A DNA stretch of 64,000 nucleotides, from positions 138,963 through 202,962 of the forward strand of contig NZ_FNFH01000001.1 of the NCBI RefSeq assembly GCF_900100355.1, written 5' to 3'. The notes beneath the pieces are model-generated. The model ran no database searches. It was given only the letters and a program-made list of their open reading frames with translations, and had not been told where the DNA came from. Origin of the DNA: Microbulbifer yueqingensis (GTDB lineage Bacteria > Pseudomonadota > Gammaproteobacteria > Pseudomonadales > Cellvibrionaceae). Both the position numbers and the translations under genes were made by a program. Positions 36,031 through 45,398 of the stretch are shown here, piece after piece (positions within the stretch are counted from its first letter, which is position 1; each line of letters opens with the position of its first letter).

Positions 36031-37359
36031 ATGCTGAGCGACCAACAGGGACTCCAGGTAACCGGCGCAACTGAGGAAGCGCTGGGTTTCTACCACACTG
36101 GCCTCCAGGCATTTAATCTCTATTCCGGTGACCCCCTCGCCCCCTTGCAGCAAGCCACCGAGGCAGCTCCCCAATTCGCCATGGCGTATTTGCTGCAGGC
36201 GGGCCTGTGCGCCGTGGCGACCGAGCCTGCGGCAAATGTGGCGGCGCAAAACTTTCTGCTCGCCGCACGTGACCTCCCCATGAACGAGCGGGAGGAATCG
36301 TTGTTCGCTGCGCTGGAAAAGCTCATCATGGGCTACTGGACCAGCGCCGCCGAATCCCTGGATTTTCACTGCGCCCGTTATCCGCACGACCTGGTGGCCC
36401 TGCAGTGCGGCCACCTGGTGGATTTCTACCGCGCGAACAGCCGCGACCTGCGCGACCGCCTGGCACGGGCACTGCCACACTGGTCGGCAGAAATCCCCGG
36501 CTACTCCCTGCTGCTGGGCATGTATGCCTTCGGTCTGGAGGAGTGCGGCGACTATGGCAGCGCGGAGGAATACGGCCACAGTGCCATCGAGCTGGAGCCC
36601 TTCGATTGCTGGGCCCATCACGCGGTAGCCCACGTACTCGAGATGACCGGCCGCCCGGAGGTGGGGATCCAGTGGATGGAGAGCCGCGAACCCTTCTGGG
36701 CCGGCGAGGAGAATTTCTTCAAGGTTCACAACTGGTGGCATCGGGCGCTTTATCACCTGGATCTCGATGAGCCGGACGAGGCCCTGGCGATCTACGACGG
36801 CCCCATCCGGTCAGGCAGGAGCAACATGGCCCTGGACATGGTCGACGCCTCTGCACTGCTCTGGCGCCTGGCAATCAGCGGAACCGATCCGGGCGGTCGC
36901 TGGAAGGAGCTTGCCGAGGCATGGGAGCAGCACGCCGATGGGCGGCTCTATCCCTTCAATGACTGGCACGCAGTGATGTCTTACCTGGGCGCGGGGCAGG
37001 AGGACAGGGTTGAGGATATCGCCAACAGCCTGCGCGCGGGCCGCGACAACGAGGCCGAAGTATCGCACTGGGGCTGGAAAACAGGATTGCCGCTAGTGGA
37101 GGGGTTCACTGCCTTCTGGCATGGTGACTTTATGAAAGCCGTCGAGCACCTGCACAGTGCCCGCTATATCGCCAACACTTTTGGCGGCAGCCACGCCCAG
37201 CGCGACATCATCGACTGGACGCTGGCCGAGGCGGCGATCCGCAGCGGCAGGCGCCACCTTGCCGAGGCCTTTACCAATGAGCGCCTCGCCCTCAAGCCCG
37301 ATAGCCGCATCAACCAGTCATTTGTCGCACGTGCGGGGGCCCTGCCCGACCCCGGCTAG
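36031..37359 (+). CDS. TTC38-like tetratricopeptide protein
   Basis: 442 residues, helical repeats of the tetratricopeptide-38 family. Markers are EEALGFYHTGLQAFNLYSGDPLAPLQQA, a middle segment AIELEPFDCWAHHAVAHVLEM with the family's HAVAH, and VHNWWHRALYHLDLDE. Human TTC38 and bacterial relatives have no established role; several are predicted to be cytosolic scaffolds. GGGAGCAGCAAT precedes the ATG. It converges on the haem-barrel gene across an exact 16-base palindrome. Confidence 0.82.
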   Translation: MLSDQQGLQVTGATEEALGFYHTGLQAFNLYSGDPLAPLQQATEAAPQFAMAYLLQAGLCAVATEPAANVAAQNFLLAARDLPMNEREESLFAALEKLIMGYWTSAAESLDFHCARYPHDLVALQCGHLVDFYRANSRDLRDRLARALPHWSAEIPGYSLLLGMYAFGLEECGDYGSAEEYGHSAIELEPFDCWAHHAVAHVLEMTGRPEVGIQWMESREPFWAGEENFFKVHNWWHRALYHLDLDEPDEALAIYDGPIRSGRSNMALDMVDASALLWRLAISGTDPGGRWKELAEAWEQHADGRLYPFNDWHAVMSYLGAGQEDRVEDIANSLRAGRDNEAEVSHWGWKTGLPLVEGFTAFWHGDFMKAVEHLHSARYIANTFGGSHAQRDIIDWTLAEAAIRSGRRHLAEAFTNERLALKPDSRINQSFVARAGALPDPG

Positions 37360-37389
37360 GGCGGGTCCGCCACAGCCCAGCTGCCCGGC

Positions 37390-37405
37390 ACTCCGTATAC
37401 GGAGT
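37390..37405. terminator. 16-base perfect palindrome between convergent genes
   Basis: ACTCCGTATACGGAGT is fully self-complementary and lies between the TTC38-like stop and the haem-barrel stop. Folded as RNA it gives a six-pair stem and TATA loop; possible weak bidirectional terminator or protein site. Confidence 0.4.
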
Positions 37406-37454
37406 AATACCGCGAGCGGAAAACGCCAGCGCCAGCCAATATTCAAGGCGGTAT

Positions 37455-38762
37455 CTAAAAAGCGACATCAAACCCGACCAGGAAGTACATTTCCTTGTCG
37501 AGGTGTCCCGTGAAGTATTCCCCCCGCCGGGGATGATCGCCGAGGAAATCAAAATTCACTTCGGCGATACCTTTGGCGTTGCGCATAAAGTAATAGCTGG
37601 CGGCCAGTGACAGGGTATCGATTTCGATGCCCTCGTAGATCGTGTCACTACCGGCGAGGTCCCCGGCATCAGCGGAGTTGTACAGCAGCGAAAGGGCCCA
37701 GCGATCATTCGGGATGTAATCTACGCCCAGGAAGCCCCCGTGCCAGTCATACTGGCGCCCGGGCCAGATTACCGTATTACCGATTTCCGGCTGCAGAAAC
37801 CCGTCCCAGCTGTTCCAGAGGTACTGGACAAACCAGTGGATGTCGTCACCGATGCTGCCCGACAGGTCCACGCCGAGGATTTCCACATCGGAGTCACTCC
37901 CCTCCTCCAGCAAACCCGCGGGACCGGTGACGCGGGGACGCTCGCCCGACAGCAGGAAAAGCCCCATTGAAACCTGATCAAGCCCCACACCGATGCGGCC
38001 AAAGGCACTCTTGCTGTTATTGTCATCGAACAAGTTGTCCGGGCGGCGATAACCGGGACTGTTGACATTGAAATTGTCAGTGATGCCATTGCCATTGACC
38101 AGTCCAAGGGCAACATCGACCGGCCCGAAGCTCCGGTCAAGCACCATGCCGCGCTCGTAGGTGATCCCGGCCAGGCGATACACCATGTAGTCCTGGAATG
38201 TCAGGCGAAGTTCGCGCGGAAACATCAGGTCGGAAACCTGGAACTGCCCCAACTGCAGCCCGGTCCCCGTACAAAACAGGTCGCTGTAGCGAACCCAGGC
38301 ATCCTCGACTATGGCCTCACCGTTCTCGCCCTTTTCCGCAAAAATGACGTAGAAGTAGTAGGTCAGATTGTCGCTGAGGGGCGCGCTGGAGAGCAGCTTG
38401 ACCAGGTAGGGGGCCTGGAAGTCCGTATTTGCCTGCACGCGCTCGCCGGTCACCGGGTCGACGGATTCCCCGCTACGCGCCTGTGCGTAGGCCTGGCCAC
38501 GCACCGCGAACGGCACATGGTCGGGCAGTGCCAGGAGCTTATCCCCGGTGTCTACAGTATTTTCACGCCAGGTGGGCAGGCGGTAGTTGTTGGCCGCAAA
38601 TTCTTCGCCAAAAGCATTCAGGCGTGGGTAAGCGGAATGACAGGCCGCACAGCTGAGATTGTAGCTGCGGGCGAACTCCGGGATGGCCCAGCATCTCAGT
38701 GGCAGGGCGATGGCCAGCAGTGCAGCCAGAGTGATTGGCCACCAGATACGTTCCATGCACAT
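37455..38762 (-). CDS. Mono-haem cytochrome c domain fused to predicted outer-membrane barrel
   Basis: 435 residues. A signal sequence (IWWPITLAALLAIALPLRCWA) precedes one c-type haem site, C38-A-A-C41-H42 (NLSCAACHSAYPRLNAFGEEF). The remaining ~370 residues alternate polar and aromatic residues as beta strands (TYYFYVIFAE, LSLAASYYFMRNA, EVNFDFLGD) and end MYFLVGFDVAF with a C-terminal phenylalanine. That suits an outer-membrane barrel carrying a periplasmic haem. Similar proteins occur in metal-reducing and predatory bacteria without a settled function. Divergent from the BLUF gene with 144 bp between. ATG 38762 is preferred to 38756 because GGAG is better spaced. Confidence 0.75.
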   Translation of the reverse strand: MCMERIWWPITLAALLAIALPLRCWAIPEFARSYNLSCAACHSAYPRLNAFGEEFAANNYRLPTWRENTVDTGDKLLALPDHVPFAVRGQAYAQARSGESVDPVTGERVQANTDFQAPYLVKLLSSAPLSDNLTYYFYVIFAEKGENGEAIVEDAWVRYSDLFCTGTGLQLGQFQVSDLMFPRELRLTFQDYMVYRLAGITYERGMVLDRSFGPVDVALGLVNGNGITDNFNVNSPGYRRPDNLFDDNNSKSAFGRIGVGLDQVSMGLFLLSGERPRVTGPAGLLEEGSDSDVEILGVDLSGSIGDDIHWFVQYLWNSWDGFLQPEIGNTVIWPGRQYDWHGGFLGVDYIPNDRWALSLLYNSADAGDLAGSDTIYEGIEIDTLSLAASYYFMRNAKGIAEVNFDFLGDHPRRGEYFTGHLDKEMYFLVGFDVAF

Positions 38763-38906
38763 AGCTGCCAGCTCCAGTCCTTGGTTCACCCACAGCAGGC
38801 TAGTCGAAGCTGCTCGCTTGTAAAGGTGAGCGGTACATCAATGTGATCCGGCGAAAGGTCCGGAACGTACATGCAGCATTGTGAATCTGTTAAGGGGGAA
38901 TCTTTC

Positions 38907-39401
38907 ATGGGCAAGTTAACCCGGCTCATCTATGCAAGCCGAGCGAATTTCCGGCCAGTTGAGGCATCCCAGGGTGTGGAGCCAACGGTTGGCCGCATCC
39001 TGTTCCAGAGCAGGCGCAACAACAGCCGCCACGGAATCAGTGGGGTGCTCTACTTCGGTGACAGCCATTTTTTCCAGGTACTCGAAGGCGAACCCCAGGC
39101 AGTCAATGAAACTTACCGCAGGATTGGTGCAGACAGCCGCCACCGGGACCTGACGGTTCTCTCGCAACTGCCCGTGAAAGAGAGGCTTTTCAGCGACTGG
39201 TCAATGAAATATGTCCCCGCGGAAAATTCGGTAAAAGCCTTCCTGGCCAAGCGGGACTACCTGCGCTTTGCTCCCCTGCGTTTCAGCAAGTCCGAGGCGG
39301 AAGAGCTGGCGCGACTTTTCCACCGGCAACAGGCAGAAGGCGAAGGTTCCGGTCCACTACCTGCCCGCCGCTTCAGCCTGCGCAGGCTGCTGCCGTTCTG
39401 A
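38907..39401 (+). CDS. BLUF-domain blue-light photoreceptor
   Basis: 164 residues. Residues 3-100 are a BLUF domain, which binds FAD and signals blue light by rearranging hydrogen bonds around it. Key residues are seen: Y9 (RLIYAS), N38/N39 (RRNNSRHGISG), Q57 (HFFQVLEG), and W98 and M100 (FSDWSMKY). A C-terminal basic tail (RRFSLRRLL) carries no output domain, so this is a short BLUF protein acting through a partner. AAGGGGGAA fixes the ATG at 38907. Divergently linked to the haem-barrel gene. Confidence 0.9.
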   Translation: MGKLTRLIYASRANFRPVEASQGVEPTVGRILFQSRRNNSRHGISGVLYFGDSHFFQVLEGEPQAVNETYRRIGADSRHRDLTVLSQLPVKERLFSDWSMKYVPAENSVKAFLAKRDYLRFAPLRFSKSEAEELARLFHRQQAEGEGSGPLPARRFSLRRLLPF

Positions 39402-39515
39402 CACAGGGAGGGGGAAGGCGGCAGGCACACTGAGTGTCACTATACTGACTGCCGTATTGACCGTTGCCGGATAAAGGGGGCAGGATAGCCACTGGAATTC
39501 CCGGAAAGCCCCACC

Positions 39516-40265
39516 ATGTCAAAAGTGCCGCTAGTGTTGTTACTCACAGTGCTCCTTTCACTTGCACTGCCCGCCAGTGCCGGAGAGGCCTGTGTGATAC
39601 TGCTCCACGGGCTCGGCAGGTCCGACGGTTCGATGGAGAAACTGGCGGAGGCTATCCACGAGGCGGGCTACGACACAATCAACGTCGATTACCCCTCCAC
39701 GGAATATCCCATCGAGACATTGGCGGGGCGCGCCATCGCCCCCGCACTGGATCGCTGTGGCAGTGCCGCAGAAATCAATTTCGTGACCCATTCAATGGGT
39801 GGAATCCTTGTCCGCCAGTATCTGAGCCGGGTGCCAATAGAGAACCTGGGGCGCGTGGTGATGCTCGGGCCACCCAACAATGGCAGTGAGGTGGTGGACC
39901 GGCTGGGTGACTTCCCCGGGTTTCACTTCGTGCTCGGCGACGCCGGGCTGCAGCTGGGCACCGGCCCCATGAGCATCCCCAACCGCCTGGGTGCCGCCAA
40001 CTTCGATGTGGGCATCATCGCCGGAACCCGGAGTATCAACCCGGTCCTATCACAGATGATTCCCGCCACCGATGACGGCAAGGTATCAGTGCAGAGCACC
40101 AGGCTCGAGGGCATGCGCGACCATATCAGCATGCCGGTGACCCACGTGTTCATGATGAAAAGTGATGCGGTGATTGCCCAGGTGATCCATTACCTGCGGC
40201 ACGGCAGTTTCCGTCGCCAGGAAACCCCACTGGAACAGGGGCCGGCCCGTACTAAGCTGAATTGA
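39516..40265 (+). CDS. Secreted lipase/alpha-beta hydrolase (LipA-like)
   Basis: 249 residues. Signal peptide LVLLLTVLLSLALPASA. Oxyanion segment VILLHGLGRSDGSM, nucleophile serine in FVTHSMGGILV, and RVVMLGPPNNGSEVVDRL after it, the pattern of bacterial lipases/esterases of the PGAP1-like or LipB-like group. The acid and His are probably in DDGKVSVQS and RDHISMPVTH. GGAAAGCCCC lies before the ATG. Exported; natural ester unknown. Confidence 0.8.
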   Translation: MSKVPLVLLLTVLLSLALPASAGEACVILLHGLGRSDGSMEKLAEAIHEAGYDTINVDYPSTEYPIETLAGRAIAPALDRCGSAAEINFVTHSMGGILVRQYLSRVPIENLGRVVMLGPPNNGSEVVDRLGDFPGFHFVLGDAGLQLGTGPMSIPNRLGAANFDVGIIAGTRSINPVLSQMIPATDDGKVSVQSTRLEGMRDHISMPVTHVFMMKSDAVIAQVIHYLRHGSFRRQETPLEQGPARTKLN

Positions 40266-40475
40266 GCATTGATTCGCTTGGACAACTTCCCCCGGAGACC
40301 AGGATGCGCGCCCGCCCAGCAGGTATTGTGCCCCTTGCCCGCTATATCAGCGCGGCACCTCTCCCTGAACCATGGCCTGGGAGGTACCGGGGGCACGCTG
40401 GGTGACCGGGACTGACACGCCGGAAATCAAAGAGGTATTCCGCTTGACCCGCCTTGGTCGGCAGGGAAGCCACAG

Positions 40476-41483
40476 ATGACAGTCCAGCGCTCTTTACCGG
40501 CCCAGGAAGAGAGTTCCGAGGCCATTCGTGAGCTGCCGGGCAAGGTGGACGAGAGCGTTGTTGGCGCCCTGGCGAAAGTGGACGGCTGGGTTGCAGACGC
40601 CATCCAGCACACTCCCAACTTCATTGCGGCGCTGTGCATCGTCGTTCTGCTCTACCTGCTGGGGCTTCTCTTCGGGTTCCTCACCAGACACCATTTCAGT
40701 CGGCGCGGACGGGAAAACCTGGGAGATGTTCTCGGCGGCCTGGTCAAATGGGTACTGTTCGGCATCGGCTGCCTGCTGGCAGCCACGGTGGTGATGCCCA
40801 CCCTGAATCCTGGCGACCTGGTCGCCGGGCTGGGTGTGGGTTCCGTTGCCTTCGGCTTCGCCTTCAAGGACATACTCCAGAACTGGCTCGCCGGCCTGCT
40901 CATCCTGATCAGGGAACCTTTTCATGTAAACGACCAGATCCGCATCGGGGAATTCGAGGGTACGGTAAAGAAGATCGAGAATCGTGCCACCCTGATCCGC
41001 ACCTATGATGGCCAGCGTGTAGTCATTCCCAACAGCGATATCTACACCACCGCTGTGGTGGTGAAGACCGCCCACCCCCTGCGTCGCAGTGAATATGACA
41101 TTGGCATCGGCTATGGGGACGACCTCGACCATGCCTGCGAGGTCCTGGTTGCAGCGGTCAGCAAGGTCGAGGGGGTACAGGATAAACCGCCTGTCGAGGC
41201 ACTACCATGGGACCTGGCTGCCAGCTGGGTCACGATACGGGTCCGGTGGTGGACCCACAGCCGCCAGACCGACGCAAACCATATTGGCGCAGCGGTGATA
41301 CGCGCCATCAAGCTGGCCCTCGATGAAGCCCATATCGATATGCCCTTCGAAACCCGGGTGGAACTCTTCCACGACCAGACCGAGGCGGACGATGGGGACC
41401 GCAGCCGCCAGCGGGAGGGCTGGCCGGCGCCGCCGGAGGGGGAGACCAGGCCCCGCTGGCGCGCGCAGGCAGAAGACCCTTGA
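40476..41483 (+). CDS. mscS: Mechanosensitive channel, small MscS type
   Basis: 335 residues with three hydrophobic segments near 45-70, 85-105 and 112-140, the last being the glycine/alanine pore helix (LVAGLGVGSVAFGFAFKDIL). The beta domain follows (VNDQIRIGEFEGTVKKIENRATLIRTYDGQRVVIPNSDIYT). GGCAGGGAAG precedes the ATG. This is the E. coli MscS-sized type; the longer paralogue in this window is at 6147. The C-terminal tail is charged and proline-rich. Confidence 0.9.
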   Translation: MTVQRSLPAQEESSEAIRELPGKVDESVVGALAKVDGWVADAIQHTPNFIAALCIVVLLYLLGLLFGFLTRHHFSRRGRENLGDVLGGLVKWVLFGIGCLLAATVVMPTLNPGDLVAGLGVGSVAFGFAFKDILQNWLAGLLILIREPFHVNDQIRIGEFEGTVKKIENRATLIRTYDGQRVVIPNSDIYTTAVVVKTAHPLRRSEYDIGIGYGDDLDHACEVLVAAVSKVEGVQDKPPVEALPWDLAASWVTIRVRWWTHSRQTDANHIGAAVIRAIKLALDEAHIDMPFETRVELFHDQTEADDGDRSRQREGWPAPPEGETRPRWRAQAEDP

Positions 41484-41578
41484 GCAGTAGCTGACTGCAT
41501 CCCGGGGCGTATCGATTCAACCCGCGGGAGGAAAACGCTATCCTCTGCACTGAATACAACACCAGGGTGCAGATATCG

Positions 41579-42046
41579 ATGGTTCAATGGCAGTGGTCCC
41601 GCTTCACCGCACTGGATAACCGGCAGCAGTATGAAGTCCTGCGCGTACGCCAGCAGGTGTTCACGGTGGAGCAAAACTGCGCCTACCAGGATGCCGACGG
41701 CAAGGACTGGGTGGCCTGGCACCTGTGCGGCTGGGCGCCGGACGCGGATGAACCACGCCTGCTCGCCTACCTGCGTGTCGTGGATCCGGGAGAAAAGTAT
41801 GCCGAACCTTCCATAGGCCGGGTACTCACCACAGCTGCCTCGCGTGGCTCCGGGCTCGGGCGGGCCCTGATGGGCCGGGCCCTGGAGCACTCGGATCGGA
41901 GCCACGACGGGGCCGCGATCCGTATCTCCGCCCAGCGGCACCTCGAGGGTTTCTACCAGGAGTTTGGGTTCGAGCAGGTGTCCCCGCCGTACGACGAAGA
42001 CGGTATCCCGCATATCGAGATGCTTCGCCCCGCCCGCCTGCGCTGA
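41579..42046 (+). CDS. elaA: GNAT acetyltransferase, ElaA family
   Basis: 155 residues. Single GNAT domain with the ElaA opening (QWQWSRFTALDNRQQYEVLRVRQQVFTVEQNCAYQD) and the acetyl-CoA loop GRVLTTAASRGSGLGRALM, followed by AQRHLEGFYQEFGFEQVS. Acceptor unknown. The ATG at 41579 fits homologues; the GTG at 41567 would add four residues. Confidence 0.88.
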   Translation: MVQWQWSRFTALDNRQQYEVLRVRQQVFTVEQNCAYQDADGKDWVAWHLCGWAPDADEPRLLAYLRVVDPGEKYAEPSIGRVLTTAASRGSGLGRALMGRALEHSDRSHDGAAIRISAQRHLEGFYQEFGFEQVSPPYDEDGIPHIEMLRPARLR

Positions 42047-42078
42047 CACCGGCCATCGCTGTTTGCCTGAGACTGCCG

Positions 42079-42408
42079 TCAGTGCTTCACGTTGCTGGAA
42101 AACAGGTTAATGATCACTACGCCGGCAATGATCAGGCACATGCCCAGGATTGCCGGCCAGTCGGGTATCTGGCGGTACACCACCGCCCCCGCCACGGCCA
42201 CCAGCAGGATGCCGACGCCGGCCCAGATGGCGTAGGCGATTCCCACCGGGATGGTGCGCAGCACCAGTGCCAGCATGTAGAACGCCAGGGCGTAGCACGC
42301 CACTACCACCAGGGAGGGCAGCAGCCGGGTGAATTCCTTCGATGCCTTGAGGGCGGTGGTGCCGGCAACCTCGGCGACAATGGCGATGGCCAGGTACAGG
42401 TATGCCAT
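42079..42408 (-). CDS. Small multidrug resistance (SMR) efflux protein
   Basis: 109 residues, four membrane helices. The essential glutamate is E13 in IAIVAEVAGTTALK, with the EmrE-type motif AYAIWAGVGILLVAV. Exports lipophilic cations in exchange for protons as an antiparallel dimer; the Gdx/SugE guanidinium subgroup is the alternative. Sequence details here look EmrE-like. GGGAAG precedes the ATG. It follows AbgT transporter 2 on the same strand. Confidence 0.88.
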   Translation of the reverse strand: MAYLYLAIAIVAEVAGTTALKASKEFTRLLPSLVVVACYALAFYMLALVLRTIPVGIAYAIWAGVGILLVAVAGAVVYRQIPDWPAILGMCLIIAGVVIINLFSSNVKH

Positions 42409-42443
42409 AACTTCCCGTTAAAAATATCGATTGGCAGACAGTT

Positions 42444-42463
42444 GGGGGGCCATCCGCCCCCCC
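42444..42463. other. G6/C6 hairpin downstream of AbgT transporter 2
   Basis: GGGGGG-CCATCCG-CCCCCCC lies between the AbgT stop and the SMR start on the minus strand. It lacks a T tract. Possible transcription or RNA-decay barrier. Confidence 0.35.
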
Positions 42464-42501
42464 ACCCTTGGCCCCTCCCCTCGGCGGTCAGGACCTGGGC
42501 A

Positions 42502-44079
42502 CTACGGATAGGTATAGCTGGCCTGGAGTCCCAGCGGCAGGCCAATGGACCAGTAAATCACCAGGAACACCGACCAGCACAAAAGGAAGGCAACTGAATA
42601 GGGCAGCATCATAGAAACCAGGGTGCCGATACCAGTGCCCTTCACGTAGCGCTGGCAGTAAACCACCACCAGCGGGAAATACGGCATCAGCGGGGTAATG
42701 ATGTTAGTGGAGGAATCCCCAACCCGGTAGGCCGCCTGGGTCAGGTCCGGGGAGAAACCCACCTGCATCAGCATGGGTACAAAGATCGGGGCCAGCAACG
42801 CCCATTTGGCCGAGGCGGAACCCACGAACAGGTTTACAGAGCCCACCAGCAGGATAATGCCCATTAGGGTAACGGGTCCAGGCAGGTTCATCGCAGCCAG
42901 CAGGCCGCCGCCCTCCACCGCCAGTAATGTACCCAGCCCCGAACGACCGAATTCGGCAATAAACAGGGCGCAGAAAAAGGCCATCACGATGTAGTAGGAC
43001 ATGGAGCCCATGGTCTTCGACATGGAGTCGATGACATCTTTCGACTTGCCGAAAGTGCCGGTCAGGTAGCCAAAGACCACCCCCGGAATAATGAAGAGCA
43101 GGAAGATCAGCGGCACGATCGACTTCATCGCCGGTGCACCGAAGGATGCCAGCTGGCCTGAACCATCGCGCAGGGCCGAGCTCTCCGGCAGCATCCAGGC
43201 CACCAGCCCGCCAATGCCGGCAGCCATCACCAGCAGGGACCAGCGCAGCGCGCGCCGTTCGCGCTCGCCCATGTCCTGCATCACCGGCATCTCATTCTCG
43301 TCCCCGTCAATTTCCACGTCCCTGAGGCGCGGCTCAATTACCCGGTCAGTGAGCCACCAGCCCAGCAGCACGATCACCAGGCAGGAAGCCGAGGTAAAGG
43401 CCCAGTTATTCAGTGGATTGAGCTGTACCTGTGCATCGACGATCTGCGCTGCAGACTGGGTAAAGCCCTGCAACAGGGGATCGATGGCCGAGGGCACGAA
43501 GTTGGCAGAGAAACCACCGGAAACTCCGGCAAACGCGGCCGCTATGCCGGCCAGCGGATGGCGCCCGGCGGCATAGAAGATCACCCCGCCCAGCGGAATC
43601 ACCAGTACGTAGCCCGCATCCACCGCCGTGTGGCTGACAATGGCGACGAGGATCACCATTGGGGTGAGCAGCATCTGCGGGGTCACTCCCAGCAGTTTTT
43701 TCAGGACCGCATTGATAAACCCGCTCTGCTCTGCCACTCCCACACCGAGCATGGCCACCAGCACCACCCCCAGCGGGGCAAAGCCGGTAAAGGTCGTGAC
43801 CATATTGGAGAGAAAATATGCGAGAGACTCCCCCGAGAGGAGATTATTGATGCGGATGGCCTCGCCAGTGGCCGGGTGCTGCGCGTCAAAGCTCACCCCG
43901 GACAAGAGCCAGGAAAACACCCACACGGTGACCATCAGGATCAGGAAGAGCACCGCCGGGTCCGGCAGGCGGTTGCCGATCACCTCCACCCGGTTCAGCG
44001 CCCGGTTGACCCAGCTGTTTTTATCAATGCTCTTGCCACCATCTACACCGGCGGCAGAACTCGCCTCAACTTCACTCAT
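42502..44079 (-). CDS. AbgT family transporter 2
   Basis: 525 residues with the same landmarks as the AbgT protein at 28820: FTGFAPLGVVLVAMLGVGVAEQSG, HTAVDAGYVLVIPLGGV, FAGVSGGFSANFVPSAIDPLL, GSASAKWALLAPIFVPM, GDSSTNIITPLMPYF. Inner-membrane carrier for p-aminobenzoyl-glutamate-like or dipeptide substrates, or a sulfonamide exporter. GGGAGC before the ATG. No abgA/abgB gene is adjacent; trpS lies upstream on the same strand, separated by a GC palindrome. Confidence 0.9.
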   Translation of the reverse strand: MSEVEASSAAGVDGGKSIDKNSWVNRALNRVEVIGNRLPDPAVLFLILMVTVWVFSWLLSGVSFDAQHPATGEAIRINNLLSGESLAYFLSNMVTTFTGFAPLGVVLVAMLGVGVAEQSGFINAVLKKLLGVTPQMLLTPMVILVAIVSHTAVDAGYVLVIPLGGVIFYAAGRHPLAGIAAAFAGVSGGFSANFVPSAIDPLLQGFTQSAAQIVDAQVQLNPLNNWAFTSASCLVIVLLGWWLTDRVIEPRLRDVEIDGDENEMPVMQDMGERERRALRWSLLVMAAGIGGLVAWMLPESSALRDGSGQLASFGAPAMKSIVPLIFLLFIIPGVVFGYLTGTFGKSKDVIDSMSKTMGSMSYYIVMAFFCALFIAEFGRSGLGTLLAVEGGGLLAAMNLPGPVTLMGIILLVGSVNLFVGSASAKWALLAPIFVPMLMQVGFSPDLTQAAYRVGDSSTNIITPLMPYFPLVVVYCQRYVKGTGIGTLVSMMLPYSVAFLLCWSVFLVIYWSIGLPLGLQASYTYP

Positions 44080-44134
44080 AACAGGGCTCCCTGTATCTGT
44101 AGTTATTGTGCTTGTTTGTTGTTCTTATACATCT

Positions 44135-44158
44135 ATCCGTGGGCCCGGGCCCGCGGAT
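44135..44158. terminator. 24-base GC-rich inverted repeat between trpS and abgT-like gene
   Basis: ATCCG...CGGAT arms enclose GGGCCCGGGCCC; one internal pair is T/G. It starts about 40 bases after the trpS stop on the minus strand. No T run on that strand, but the stem would be very stable. Confidence 0.5.
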
Positions 44159-44198
44159 GGCTACATTGAGCGAATGCGCCGGCGAGCCGGCAACGCAA

Positions 44199-45206
44199 TC
44201 AACCGATCTTGCGGATGCCCACCGCCTGGCGCAGCCTGTCGATAAACGGCGCGGCATAGGCGCGGGCTTTCTCCGCACCTTTTTCCAGCTCGCGCTCGAT
44301 TTCCGCCGGGTTGGCCAGCAGCTCGTTGTAACGTTCGCGGGCCTCGCCAATCTGGCTGTTGACCAGCTCGAACAGCTGCTTCTTGGCCTCGCCCCAGGCG
44401 ATGCCCTCCTCGAACGCCTTGCGCATCTCCGCAGTCTGCGCCTCGGTGGCGAAGGCCTGCCAGACCTGGAACACGGTGGAGGTATCCGGATCCTTGGGCT
44501 CACCCGGCTCCAGCAGGTTGGTCTTGATCTTGTTGATATGCTTCTTGAGCTGCTTCTCCGTCAGGAACAGCGGGATGGTGTTACCGTAGCTCTTGCTCAT
44601 CTTGCGCCCGTCGAGCCCCTGCAGGACCGCCACATGGTCATCTACCACGGCTTCGGGCAAGGTAAAGTGCTCACCGTAGTGGTGGTTGAAGCGCTGGGCG
44701 ATATCCCGGGCCATCTCGATGTGCTGGACCTGGTCCTTGCCCACCGGCACCTTGTTGGCGTTGAACATCAGGATGTCGGCCGCCATCAGGATCGGGTAGC
44801 TGTAGAGACCCATGTTGATGCCGAAGTCCGAGTCCTCGCCATCGGCGCGATTCGCATCCACCGCGGCCTTGTAGGCGTGGGCGCGATTCATCAGGCCCTT
44901 TGCGGTCATGCAGGTGAGCAGCCAGGTGAGTTCAGGGATCTCATGGATATCAGACTGGCGATAGAAAACCGCATTGTCGGTATCGAGGCCCAGCGCCAGC
45001 CAGGTGGCGGCGATCTCCAGCGTGGAGCGGTGCACCTGCTCCGGGTCCTGGCACTTGATCAGTGCATGGTAATCTGCGAGGAAGTAGAACGACTCGTTGT
45101 TCTCCTCCTGGCTGGCGGCAATCGCCGGACGAATGGCGCCCACATAGTTGCCCAGGTGGGGGGTGCCGGTGGTGGTAATGCCGGTCAGGACACGCTGCTT
45201 GCTCAT
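44199..45206 (-). CDS. trpS: Tryptophan-tRNA ligase
   Basis: 335 residues, class I aminoacyl-tRNA synthetase charging tRNA-Trp. HIGH-type motif is [17 protein letters not shown] is intact ([11 protein letters not shown]). The first conserved residues ([14 protein letters not shown]) set the start at 45206; the open frame upstream has no homology-like sequence. The gene is divergent from the hypothetical at 45399. Confidence 0.95.
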   Translation of the reverse strand: MSKQRVLTGITTTGTPHLGNYVGAIRPAIAASQEENNESFYFLADYHALIKCQDPEQVHRSTLEIAATWLALGLDTDNAVFYRQSDIHEIPELTWLLTCMTAKGLMNRAHAYKAAVDANRADGEDSDFGINMGLYSYPILMAADILMFNANKVPVGKDQVQHIEMARDIAQRFNHHYGEHFTLPEAVVDDHVAVLQGLDGRKMSKSYGNTIPLFLTEKQLKKHINKIKTNLLEPGEPKDPDTSTVFQVWQAFATEAQTAEMRKAFEEGIAWGEAKKQLFELVNSQIGEARERYNELLANPAEIERELEKGAEKARAYAAPFIDRLRQAVGIRKIG

Positions 45207-45398
45207 AAATCCAAGGGTTTCCGTGCTACATATCTGGTAGAAAGCTGGACGCCCATGATACCCGTTTCGGCGGCGAGGTTGTATGCCGCGCAAACAGGCG
45301 ACCCTGCCCACTTTTTGATCGCATCGGTTCCCGTGCAGGGCCGTAGCGGAACATGGTTCACTTACTGGTGTCCTGCAGGTTAAGGGAGGCTTGCACAC

